DNA of 64,000 nt from Oscillospiraceae bacterium. Lineage in GTDB: Bacteria > Bacillota > Clostridia > Oscillospirales > Acutalibacteraceae. The notes under the pieces are model-generated. The model was not told the origin of the DNA, ran no database searches, and saw nothing but the letters and a program-made list of their open reading frames with translations. Made by a program: the position numbers and the translations under genes. Positions within the stretch are counted from its first letter, which is position 1. Every line of letters begins with the position of its first letter. The stretch covers positions 457,750 through 521,749 of the forward strand of contig JAKVOA010000001.1 in assembly GCA_022483045.1 (NCBI GenBank), given 5' to 3'. Below, in pieces: positions 36,843 to 44,484 of this stretch.

Positions 36843-39086
36843 ATGCCAGGAAAAAAGAAAACAAAGCGCAGCGCGCCTGTGCCGAAAGCGCACGGTGTCA
36901 TTGAGGGCGCCGGCAGAGTGGTGGAGCAGCCTATTGTTTCCACGCTGCAAAAGAACTATATGCCGTACGCTGTCAGTGTGATTATCAGCCGTGCAATTCC
37001 GGAAATAGACGGCTTTAAACCCAGTCACCGCAAGCTGCTGTTTACCATGTACAAAATGGGGCTGCTGAATGGTTCCCGTACCAAAAGCGCAAACATCGTT
37101 GGCCAGACCATGCGTCTGAATCCCCATGGTGATGCCGCCATTTACGACACGCTGGTGCGCCTTTCACGCGGCAACGAGACTTTGCTGCACCCCTATGTCG
37201 ACAGCAAGGGAAATTTCGGCAAAGCCTATAGCAGAGATATGGCCTATGCTGCTTCCCGCTATACCGAGGCGAAGCTGGACCCTATCTGCAACGAGCTTTT
37301 TCGGGACATTGATAAAAATACCGTTGATTTTGTAGACAACTATGACAGTACCATGAAAGAACCGACTCTGCTGCCGGCAACGTTTCCCAGTGTGCTGGTA
37401 AATGCAAATACCGGCATTGCGGTTGGCATGGCGAGCAGTGTGTGTTCCTTTAACTTGCGTGAGGTCTGTGAAACAGCCGCCGCGCGCATTCTGCACCCAA
37501 AGCATGACCTGATTTCAACGCTGCAGGCACCAGATTTTCCCGGCGGCGGGCAGATCTTGTACGATGAGGAGCAGATAAAAAAGATTTACAAGACCGGCCG
37601 TGGCAGCATTCGTGTACGCAGCCGCTATACCTATGATGCATCTGCAAACTGCATTGACATTACGCAGATACCGCCGACCACCAGTGTCGAGGCCATTGTC
37701 GAAAAAGTCATTGACTTAGTCAAACTTGGCAAAGCGCGGGAGGTTGCGGATATCCGCGATGAAACCGGCCTGGCGGGTTTGAAGATTACCATTGACTTAA
37801 AGCGCAATACAGACCCGCACAAGCTGATGGCAAAGCTTTTTCGCTTGACGCCGCTGGAGGACAGCTTCTCCTGCAACTTCAATATTCTGGTTCACGGTGT
37901 GCCGCGTGTTATGGGTGTTGGCGAAATATTGGATGAATGGACAGCCTTTCGCGTAGAGTGTATTCGCCGCCGCACCGAGTTTGACCTGCAGAAAAAGATG
38001 GACAAGCTGCATTTGCTCAAAGGGTTAGAGGCTATTCTGCTGGATATCGACAAGGCAGTCGCTATTATTCGTAAGACAGATGAAGAGAGCGAAGTGGTGC
38101 CAAACCTGATGATCGGTTTTGGCATTGACGAGGTGCAGGCCGAGTATGTAGCTGAGATCAAGCTGCGCCACCTGAACCGCGAGTACATCTTAAACCGCAC
38201 CCAGGAAATTGCAAAGCTGCAAAGCGACATTGCAGAACTCAATGCGGTTTTGGATGATCCGAAAAAGATTAAAAAGATTATTGTACAAGAATTACAATCT
38301 GTTGCAAAAACATATGGTCAGCCGCGCCGCAGCATGCTGCTGTACCACGACGACCTTGCCGAGGCGGAGCAGGAACTCAATGAAATTCCGGACTACCCGG
38401 TAAATCTATTCTTTACCAAAGATGGTTACTTCAAAAAAATCACACCGCAGTCGCTGCGCATGAGTGGTGAGCAAAAACTAAAAGAGGGTGACCAGGTTAC
38501 CCAGCATATTGAAGCGACCAACGCGAGCGACCTGCTTTTCTTTACCGACCGCTGCCAGGTGTATAAAGCTAAGGCAAGCGACTTTGGCGATACAAAAGCA
38601 AGCGTTTTGGGTGACTATATTCCGGCACAGCTGCAGATGGACGACGGCGAAAATGTACTGTGCATGGCGGTCACGCAGGATTACAGCGGATATGTGCTGT
38701 TCGCTTTTGAAAACGGCAAAGCTGCCAAAGTGGAGCTTTCAGTTTACCAGACAAAAACCAACCGCAAAAAGCTGGTAAATGCCTACAGCGATAAATCTCC
38801 GCTTGCTGGCCTGTTGCTTTTGCCGAAAGATGCCGATGTGCTCTTTATTTCCAATCAGGGACGCAAACTGCTGGTGAATACCGGTGTGATTCCCGCAAAG
38901 GCGACCCGCAGCACCCAGGGCGTGCAGACCATGACACTTCACCGCGGTGCCCTTTTGCAGGGTATAAAAGTGTTTGCCGAGGGCGATGTGCAGAATCCGA
39001 ACCGCTACCGCAAAAAAGTTCCTGCTATCGGCGCTCTGCCGACTGCCGAAGAGATGCAGGGCGAGCAGCTAAAGCTGACAGAATAA
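36843..39086 (+). CDS. Type IIA topoisomerase, divergent A subunit (GyrA/ParC-like)
   Basis: The DNA cleavage subunit that pairs with the upstream gene. It has PSHRKLLFTMYKMGL and NPHGDAAIYDTLVRL, with the catalytic tyrosine Y140 in AASRYTEAKL. In gyrases the drug-contact site reads HPHGDSA; here the serine position is alanine (A98), which in other species lowers quinolone binding. The C-terminal half has a shortened beta-pinwheel repeat region. The length of 747 residues is intermediate between ParC and GyrA. The basic N-terminus (PGKKKTKRSAP) is an extra. GGAAAG precedes the ATG. Confidence 0.9.
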   Translation: MPGKKKTKRSAPVPKAHGVIEGAGRVVEQPIVSTLQKNYMPYAVSVIISRAIPEIDGFKPSHRKLLFTMYKMGLLNGSRTKSANIVGQTMRLNPHGDAAIYDTLVRLSRGNETLLHPYVDSKGNFGKAYSRDMAYAASRYTEAKLDPICNELFRDIDKNTVDFVDNYDSTMKEPTLLPATFPSVLVNANTGIAVGMASSVCSFNLREVCETAAARILHPKHDLISTLQAPDFPGGGQILYDEEQIKKIYKTGRGSIRVRSRYTYDASANCIDITQIPPTTSVEAIVEKVIDLVKLGKAREVADIRDETGLAGLKITIDLKRNTDPHKLMAKLFRLTPLEDSFSCNFNILVHGVPRVMGVGEILDEWTAFRVECIRRRTEFDLQKKMDKLHLLKGLEAILLDIDKAVAIIRKTDEESEVVPNLMIGFGIDEVQAEYVAEIKLRHLNREYILNRTQEIAKLQSDIAELNAVLDDPKKIKKIIVQELQSVAKTYGQPRRSMLLYHDDLAEAEQELNEIPDYPVNLFFTKDGYFKKITPQSLRMSGEQKLKEGDQVTQHIEATNASDLLFFTDRCQVYKAKASDFGDTKASVLGDYIPAQLQMDDGENVLCMAVTQDYSGYVLFAFENGKAAKVELSVYQTKTNRKKLVNAYSDKSPLAGLLLLPKDADVLFISNQGRKLLVNTGVIPAKATRSTQGVQTMTLHRGALLQGIKVFAEGDVQNPNRYRKKVPAIGALPTAEEMQGEQLKLTE

Positions 39087-39212
39087 AAAAACACCCCGGT
39101 GCTTTTGCGCCGGAGCGGACAAGCCCCGGCGCGCAAACGCGAATTTGCCGCAGCTGTCACTTGCTAGTCTGCACAGCTGCACCGCACTTATGCCGTACTG
39201 CGCAAAAAAGAC

Positions 39213-39241
39213 TTGCAATTATCGTATATTCGTGATAAAAT
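39213..39241 (+). promoter_or_regulatory. Probable promoter of secG
   Basis: TTGCAA (39213-39218) and TAAAAT (39236-39241) have 17-bp spacing. The 230-base gap between the topoisomerase gene and secG also contains a GC-rich imperfect hairpin at about 39096-39113. Confidence 0.5.
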
Positions 39242-39319
39242 AAGGAAAGTTTATTAAGGGATATGGCAGATTTCTATAAAGATACTGCCAAGGCCCGCAG
39301 TTGTTTCGGAGGTAAGTCC

Positions 39320-39571
39320 ATGACGGTTCCTGAGATTGTTTTGGGTATTATTTTAATCATTGCTTCTTTAGCGATTATCGTAGTCGTTCTGCTGCAGGAA
39401 GGCCATGAAAAGGACCTTGGTGTTGTTACCGGCGGTGCAGATACTTTCCTGAGCCAAAACAGCGCTCGGTCTATCGATAATTTCCTTGCGCGCTGGACGA
39501 AAGTTATTGCGCTTGTATTTTTTGCCTTAGTCATTGCAACAAATGTCTACATGTTTTTGACGAATAAGTAA
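39320..39571 (+). CDS. secG: Protein translocase subunit SecG
   Basis: Small auxiliary subunit of the SecYEG channel. Two membrane helices (about 3-24 and 60-80) flank a Gly/Thr-rich loop with LGVVTGGADTFLSQNSARSID, typical of Firmicutes SecG. ATG 39320 is preceded by CGGAGGTAAG; the longer frame from 39263 would add a charged non-conserved stretch. The gene has 83 residues and its own terminator, followed by rnr, the usual Gram-positive order (secG-rnr). Confidence 0.93.
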   Translation: MTVPEIVLGIILIIASLAIIVVVLLQEGHEKDLGVVTGGADTFLSQNSARSIDNFLARWTKVIALVFFALVIATNVYMFLTNK

Positions 39572-39581
39572 AAAATATTTT

Positions 39582-39611
39582 AAAGCCCCGCAAGGCAAGC
39601 GGGGCTTTTTT
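39582..39611 (+). terminator. Terminator of secG
   Basis: AAAGCCCCGC pairs perfectly with GCGGGGCTTT, 7-base loop, followed by TTT. Confidence 0.9.
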
Positions 39612-39658
39612 ACGTTACAATTCCCCCGCACTTGCGGGAAAGACAGATGGAGGTTTCT

Positions 39659-41794
39659 ATGGTTGAGGACATAAAAAAAGGAATTTTGGAAGCACTGCAA
39701 AGCGCTGGACAGGACCTTTCCTCTCGCTTTTTGCTGCGGAAACTCGGAATTTCCGGAAAATACAGCACAACTTTTTATATTGCGCTCAATCAGCTGCGCG
39801 CAGAGAAAAAGGTCAGTGTCAACAGCCGCCACATGGTGCGCTTAAATGGAGATACCAGTGAGCGCATTCCCGCCACCATCGTTTCGCTTTCCCGCAGCTT
39901 TGCCTTTGCCCGCCCCGATGACGGCGGCGACGATATGTTCCTGCGTGGAGAAGACCTGCACGATGCTTTCTTAGGCGATTCTGTGCAGCTGGGCAATATC
40001 CGCCAAAGTCCCCGCGGCCCCAGCTGCGAGGTTATGGAAATCACCGCCCGCGCTGGCAACTGCGTCAACGGCACCATCGAACGCAGCTCCTTTGGCGAGG
40101 AGCTGCACCCGGATGCAGCTATCCGCTTTAATATAGGAATTGAAGATTTCCCGCACTGCGGTGCAAAGGTAGGGGACAAAGTGCAGGCAGAGGTTCGCCG
40201 CCTGCCGCATTCTTCTCATTTTATTGCAAAAGTTATGAAAGATTTTGGCCGTGCGGACTGCGCACGCATTTGCGCAGACGCCATTTTGGACGCCAACGGC
40301 GTGACCACTGTTTTCCCACCGGAGGTGCTCAAAGAAGCAGAGGCCATTGGCTCTAAGCCAATTACCGAAGCTGACCTGGCTGGCCGCGCAGATTACCGCG
40401 ACTGGCCAATCTGCAGTATCGACAGCGCCAGTGCAAAGGATTTGGACGACGCTATCAGCGTAGTGCGAACAGAAGCTGGCTATGAATTGGGCGTGCACAT
40501 TGCAGATGTGTCCTATTATGTTCGCCCGGGTTCAGCTCTGGATGAAGAGGCGCGCCGGCGGGCAACTTCTGTTTATCTGCCGGACCGCGTAGTGCCAATG
40601 CTGCCGGAAGCTATCAGCAACGGCGTGTGCTCTCTGAACGCCGGTACCGATAAGCTGACTTTTTCGGCGGTTATGGAGTTTGACAAAGCGGGCACTATGA
40701 CGCATTATGAATTTCATAAATCAATTATCGACAGCAAGGTGCGCGGCGTTTATGACGAAGTCAACCAGATTTTTGCCGGTACTGCTGATGAGGCGCTGCT
40801 GAAAAAATATGCGCCTGTATTGGATAGCCTTTCTGCAGGCCGTGAGCTGGCGGGAATTCTGAAAGAGAACGCGCACAAAAATGGCAATTTTGATATTGAC
40901 AGTTCTGAGTCGGAATTTGTGCTGGACGAAAACGGCCGCTGCATTGATGTGCTGCCGCGCCACACGGGCCCCTCGGAGCAGATGATTGAGCAGCTGATGA
41001 TTGCCGCAAATCAGGCAGCAGCAAAACTTGGCAAAGAGCAGCAGATTCCATTTGTGTACCGTGTGCATGAAAATCCAGACCCGGACCGTGTAGATGCCTT
41101 GAAAGATATGCTGGTTGCCATTGGGCTGAATCCGGTTTCCCTTTCGCATACGGGCGATGTTACAGCAAAAGATTTTGCCAAAGTTATGGAGCAGGCAGTT
41201 GGAACCCCGAAAGAAAAGGTTGTTTCACATCAGCTGCTGCGCACCATGGCAAAGGCACGCTATGACACAAAGCCGCTGGGTCACTTTGGCCTTGCGCTCA
41301 AAGACTACTGTCACTTCACTTCACCGATCCGCCGCTACCCAGATACCTCAATTCATCGTATTATGAGTGCTTTTCTGTCCGGTGAGAGCAAAGCGGAGAT
41401 TCAAAAGAAGTACGCTGACTTTGCGCAGGAGTCCGCCAAACATTCCAGTGAACGCGAAATCTGTGCAATGAATTCTGAGCGCAGCGCAGATGACTGCTTT
41501 GCAGCCGAATATATGGCACAGCACTTGGGCGAAGAGTACGAGGGCGTAATCAGCGGTGTAACGATGCGTGGTGTCTTTGTGCAGCTGCCTAACAGTGTAG
41601 AGGGTTTTGTACCGGTCGCTTCCTTTACGGACAAACACTACGAATTTGACGGTCAGCTTTCGCAGGTTGACGAGGGGACACATGAGCGCTTGACGATTGG
41701 TGATTCTTTAAAAGTTGTCAATGTCGCTGCCGATGTTTCCAGCCGCCGTGTAGATTTTGCCCCGGCAGGGTATGACTTTATAGAAAAAGCATAA
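39659..41794 (+). CDS. rnr: Ribonuclease R
   Basis: RNase R is a processive 3'-5' exoribonuclease that also degrades structured RNA and, with SmpB-tmRNA, non-stop messages. The N-terminal winged-helix domain (about 1-60), cold-shock domains, catalytic RNB domain (SIDSASAKDLDDAISV) and C-terminal S1 domain (EYEGVISGVTMRGVFVQL) are all present in 711 residues. GGAGG is 6 bases before ATG 39659. secG-rnr order is typical; an smpB gene often follows but is not here. Confidence 0.97.
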   Translation: MVEDIKKGILEALQSAGQDLSSRFLLRKLGISGKYSTTFYIALNQLRAEKKVSVNSRHMVRLNGDTSERIPATIVSLSRSFAFARPDDGGDDMFLRGEDLHDAFLGDSVQLGNIRQSPRGPSCEVMEITARAGNCVNGTIERSSFGEELHPDAAIRFNIGIEDFPHCGAKVGDKVQAEVRRLPHSSHFIAKVMKDFGRADCARICADAILDANGVTTVFPPEVLKEAEAIGSKPITEADLAGRADYRDWPICSIDSASAKDLDDAISVVRTEAGYELGVHIADVSYYVRPGSALDEEARRRATSVYLPDRVVPMLPEAISNGVCSLNAGTDKLTFSAVMEFDKAGTMTHYEFHKSIIDSKVRGVYDEVNQIFAGTADEALLKKYAPVLDSLSAGRELAGILKENAHKNGNFDIDSSESEFVLDENGRCIDVLPRHTGPSEQMIEQLMIAANQAAAKLGKEQQIPFVYRVHENPDPDRVDALKDMLVAIGLNPVSLSHTGDVTAKDFAKVMEQAVGTPKEKVVSHQLLRTMAKARYDTKPLGHFGLALKDYCHFTSPIRRYPDTSIHRIMSAFLSGESKAEIQKKYADFAQESAKHSSEREICAMNSERSADDCFAAEYMAQHLGEEYEGVISGVTMRGVFVQLPNSVEGFVPVASFTDKHYEFDGQLSQVDEGTHERLTIGDSLKVVNVAADVSSRRVDFAPAGYDFIEKA

Positions 41795-41839
41795 TTTGTC
41801 CCTCATCCCCATATTCTGTAAGCAGGGGGGGTGAGGGAT

Positions 41840-42094
41840 ATGCTTTTGTTTGCGGGAATTCTATTTGCGGCGTTTCTACTCAGTGCAACACTGCTGGCCG
41901 CGGGGCACAGCCGGCACCCCTTTGCGGGCGCTGCAGGCAGCGTTGTTGCGGGGCTGGCCGTGCTGCTAGCGGTCAATCTGCTAGGCGGGATTACCGGGGT
42001 CACGCTGCCGGTCAGCCCGCTTTCAGTGGGAATTTCTGCTTTTTTGGGTGTGCCCGGTGTCACAACCCTGCTTTTGGTTAATTTGCTTTTTTAA
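41840..42094 (+). CDS. BofA-like sigma-K processing inhibitor family protein
   Basis: An 84-residue, largely hydrophobic protein with two to three membrane segments. The C-terminal half, AVNLLGGITGVTLPVSPLSV followed by FLGVPGV, matches the BofA family, whose founder inhibits pro-sigma-K cleavage during Bacillus sporulation. In Clostridia without that checkpoint the family's job is uncertain. ATG 41840 follows an AGGGGGGG stretch at 9 bases; a GTG three codons earlier would sit on top of it. It ends in a shared terminator. Confidence 0.8.
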   Translation: MLLFAGILFAAFLLSATLLAAGHSRHPFAGAAGSVVAGLAVLLAVNLLGGITGVTLPVSPLSVGISAFLGVPGVTTLLLVNLLF

Positions 42095-42107
42095 GTGTAT
42101 AAAAAAC

Positions 42108-42149
42108 AGCCCCGGCCTACAGAACACATTTCTTCTGTAGGCCGGGGCT
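42108..42149. terminator. Strong bidirectional terminator
   Basis: A perfect 16-bp stem (42108-42123 with 42134-42149; AGCCCCGGCCTACAGA) separates the BofA-like gene from the converging DUF4364 gene. The A-run before it serves the minus strand. Confidence 0.88.
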
Positions 42150-42152
42150 TCA

Positions 42153-42734
42153 TCAGTACCACTCGTGCAAAAGACTGACCGCGGCGTTGCGGTCATCAAT
42201 TAAAAGGGCCAGCAGCATTTGGTAAACCCGCTCCGGCGCTTTTTGAAAATTGTGCTGAATCAGCTTGGCCTGCCGCATTTCTGGTACAGTCAGCGTAAAA
42301 GACATCAGCTCTGCTTTGCCGCCGGAAATATGGCAGTGCACCTGGTACCCGCCGCCTGCACATTTTTCAATTTCAACTGCATTTTCCCGGCTGCGCCGCG
42401 CCTGTGAAAGCAGACCCACGGCGGCTTTTACTGCTTTGTCGCGCACAGAAAGGGGCAGGGCAGTGTCAAGCTGACGGGCAATACCGTGTGCCTGTGGTGT
42501 TGCTGTGTAGCAGCCGTCCTTTAAAATGAGATTCCCGTTTTCTGTCAATTCCTGTAAGGCGTTGGTTACCTCAAAGTAATTGGCCAGGCCCATTCCCTGC
42601 ACGCAGGCGAGCACGTCCTCACGCGAGAGCGGTGCATTTACGCTGGAAAGCAGATAGCACAAAAGAATGCGAATCTCATCTTTCGTGCGCAGACCGCCGG
42701 GATCTACACCGGCAGTAAAAGCGTCATAGGCCAT
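42153..42734 (-). CDS. DUF4364 family protein, predicted winged-helix regulator
   Basis: A 193-residue protein of the DUF4364 family common in Clostridia. The N-terminal 90 residues (KDEIRILLCYLLSSV, then LANYFEVTNALQELTENGNL) have the pattern of a winged helix, and the C-terminal domain is a mixed alpha/beta fold of unknown ligand. A regulatory role is inferred from the fold. GGAGGTG lies 9 bases before the ATG. A candidate promoter (TTGCGC, 18 bp, TAAAAT on the minus strand at 42759-42788) separates it from the XRE gene upstream. Confidence 0.8.
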   Translation of the reverse strand: MAYDAFTAGVDPGGLRTKDEIRILLCYLLSSVNAPLSREDVLACVQGMGLANYFEVTNALQELTENGNLILKDGCYTATPQAHGIARQLDTALPLSVRDKAVKAAVGLLSQARRSRENAVEIEKCAGGGYQVHCHISGGKAELMSFTLTVPEMRQAKLIQHNFQKAPERVYQMLLALLIDDRNAAVSLLHEWY

Positions 42735-42758
42735 GGAAACAACACCTCCGTTTGTTCT

Positions 42759-42788
42759 ATTTTAACACAAATCCAAAAGACAGCGCAA
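42759..42788 (-). promoter_or_regulatory. Possible promoter of the DUF4364 gene
   Basis: On the minus strand, TTGCGC (42783-42788) and TAAAAT (42759-42764) are separated by 18 bp. Confidence 0.45.
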
Positions 42789-42821
42789 CCGAATTTCGGC
42801 GCCTTTGCAAAAAAAGAAAGG

Positions 42822-43208
42822 TCATTTTTCCGCTGTCGTGCGCAGCAGAAGAATGACCTTTTCTTTGATTTTCTTATCAGCAAGGCGGTAAAGCGACAGC
42901 AGCTGCCGCTCGTCCCGCTTTAAGTCGTAAATATGGGAAAGGTTGTGATCAAAATCCGTGAAAAAGTTTTGGCCGGAATCTGCAACCTGGGGCGGCGTGT
43001 CCTCTGACCCCAGCAAGTCTGAGATCGACACACGGTAAATGCGGGCCAGCTTTTTTAGAGTGGATAAAGGCGGCGTGGTGCGGTTTGTTTCATAATACGC
43101 ATAGGTAGAGCGGTCTATTTGCAAAAGGTCGCTGACATCCTGCTGTGTATATCCCCATTTTGTGCGCAGGGTGCGCAGCTGCTTTCCCAGTTGTACCCGA
43201 GTATCCAC
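42822..43208 (-). CDS. XRE-family helix-turn-helix regulator
   Basis: A 128-residue repressor-like protein. The N-terminal HTH covers residues 5-63 (LGKQLRTLRTKWGYTQQDVS and RSTYAYYETNRTTPP), followed by a linker and a short C-terminal helical region (KRDERQLLSLYRLADKKIKEKV), a layout seen in SinR-like regulators. The start is GTG at 43208 with AAGGGGG upstream on the minus strand. Its operator may be the palindrome at 43280-43299. Target genes are not evident, but the divergent DUF1848 gene is one candidate. Confidence 0.88.
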   Translation of the reverse strand: MDTRVQLGKQLRTLRTKWGYTQQDVSDLLQIDRSTYAYYETNRTTPPLSTLKKLARIYRVSISDLLGSEDTPPQVADSGQNFFTDFDHNLSHIYDLKRDERQLLSLYRLADKKIKEKVILLLRTTAEK

Positions 43209-43279
43209 TTTTATGCCCCCTTTTCACCACAATGCAACAACAATAAATATATTTTATGCTAAAATTTTGGTTGCTTCAT

Positions 43280-43299
43280 TGATTAGTGAAAAATAATCA
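43280..43299. promoter_or_regulatory. Palindrome TGATTA-N8-TAATCA in the divergent intergenic region
   Basis: The two half-sites are exact inverted repeats in AT-rich DNA between the XRE regulator (minus) and DUF1848 gene (plus), where an operator is expected. Confidence 0.3.
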
Positions 43300-43430
43300 C
43301 AGAAATCCGGCTGGTAATATATTCCTGCTTTTTTAAGGGCAGTATGAAACATTCAGAGTATCATTGGCGTACAAAACAATAGAAAAACGGCGCCTTGTGT
43401 GCTACACTTACCTGCAGGGAGGGGGAAGCT

Positions 43431-44366
43431 GTGATTATCAGTGCAAGTAGGCGAAGCGATATTCCAGCCTTTTATACAGAGTGGTTTTTAAACCGCGTGA
43501 AAGCGGGCTGGGTCTATGTGCGCAGCCCGAGAAACCCGCATCAAATCAGCGAAGTTTCCCTTTCGCCAAAAGTGGTTGATGGCATTGTCTTTTGGACGAA
43601 AAATCCGCTGCCGCTGCTTGGCAGGCTTGATGAGCTGCAGGGGTATCCTTATTATTTTCAGTTTACACTGAATCCATACGGAAAGGACGCCGAACCGAAT
43701 GTACCCGATAAAGTAAAAATACTGATTCCGGTCTTTCGGCAGCTGTCGCGTAAAATTGGGAAAGAGCGGGTCCTTTGGCGCTATGACCCGATTCTTTTTA
43801 GCCGAAAATATACACTGGAGTACCATGTCAAAGCTTTTGCAGCATTGGCAAAAGCACTTTCCGGATATACAGACACCTGCACGGTCAGCTTTTTGGATTA
43901 TTACCGAAATACGCAGAAAAATTTGGCACCTTTGCAGTTAACCGGTGCGTTGCCGGAGGAAAAGAGGGAACTGCTGCGGCAGTTTGCAAAAACTGCACGG
44001 GCGCGGGGAATGACCCTTTGTACCTGTGCAGAGGAGGCTGACTTTCATACTCTGGGCATTTCACATGCCCACTGCATTGACAGACAGCGTTTGGAAAAAC
44101 TGAACGGCTGCGGCTTGGAGCTTGCCAAAGATAAAAATCAGCGGCCCGCATGCGGCTGCGCAGAGAGCGTTGACATCGGCGCTTACGATACCTGCCGCCA
44201 CAGCTGCCTGTACTGCTACGCAAATGCCGGCAGAAACGCCGTCTTAAAACATGCTGCGTTGTACGACCCGTGCTCACCGCTGCTTTTTGGGAAACCCGAA
44301 CAGGGAGATACCGTGAAACCACGTGTAGCACCTTCCTGCAAAAGCGGCCAGCTTCGTTTTTTCTAG
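43431..44366 (+). CDS. DUF1848 family protein with a C-terminal cysteine cluster
   Basis: A 311-residue protein of unknown function. The N-terminus begins IISASRRSDIPAFYTEWFLN, and the family hallmark at the C-terminus is a set of closely spaced cysteines (ACGCAESVDIG, then CRHSCLYCYAN, around residues 232-265) that could bind an iron-sulfur cluster; CxxxCxxC is the radical-SAM-like spacing, but it sits at the end rather than the start. WRYDPI and FSRKYTLEYH are also conserved in family members as I know them. GTG 43431 has GGGAGGGGG 7 bases upstream. Confidence 0.85.
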   Translation: MIISASRRSDIPAFYTEWFLNRVKAGWVYVRSPRNPHQISEVSLSPKVVDGIVFWTKNPLPLLGRLDELQGYPYYFQFTLNPYGKDAEPNVPDKVKILIPVFRQLSRKIGKERVLWRYDPILFSRKYTLEYHVKAFAALAKALSGYTDTCTVSFLDYYRNTQKNLAPLQLTGALPEEKRELLRQFAKTARARGMTLCTCAEEADFHTLGISHAHCIDRQRLEKLNGCGLELAKDKNQRPACGCAESVDIGAYDTCRHSCLYCYANAGRNAVLKHAALYDPCSPLLFGKPEQGDTVKPRVAPSCKSGQLRFF

Positions 44367-44392
44367 CAGCAAAACCTCATAAGAAGGAATAT

Positions 44393-44433
44393 AAAAAGGC
44401 CGCCCGAGTGTTTTTCACTTAGGCGGCCTTTTT
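44393..44433. terminator. Bidirectional terminator between DUF1848 and GH94 genes
   Basis: AAAAAGGCCGCC (44393-44404) pairs with GGCGGCCTTTTT (44422-44433), with AGTG/CACT pairing inside. Confidence 0.9.
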
Positions 44434-44484
44434 GTTAAAATGGGAGAACTCTTAAAATAGGAGAATAGGGAACAAAATGAATTT

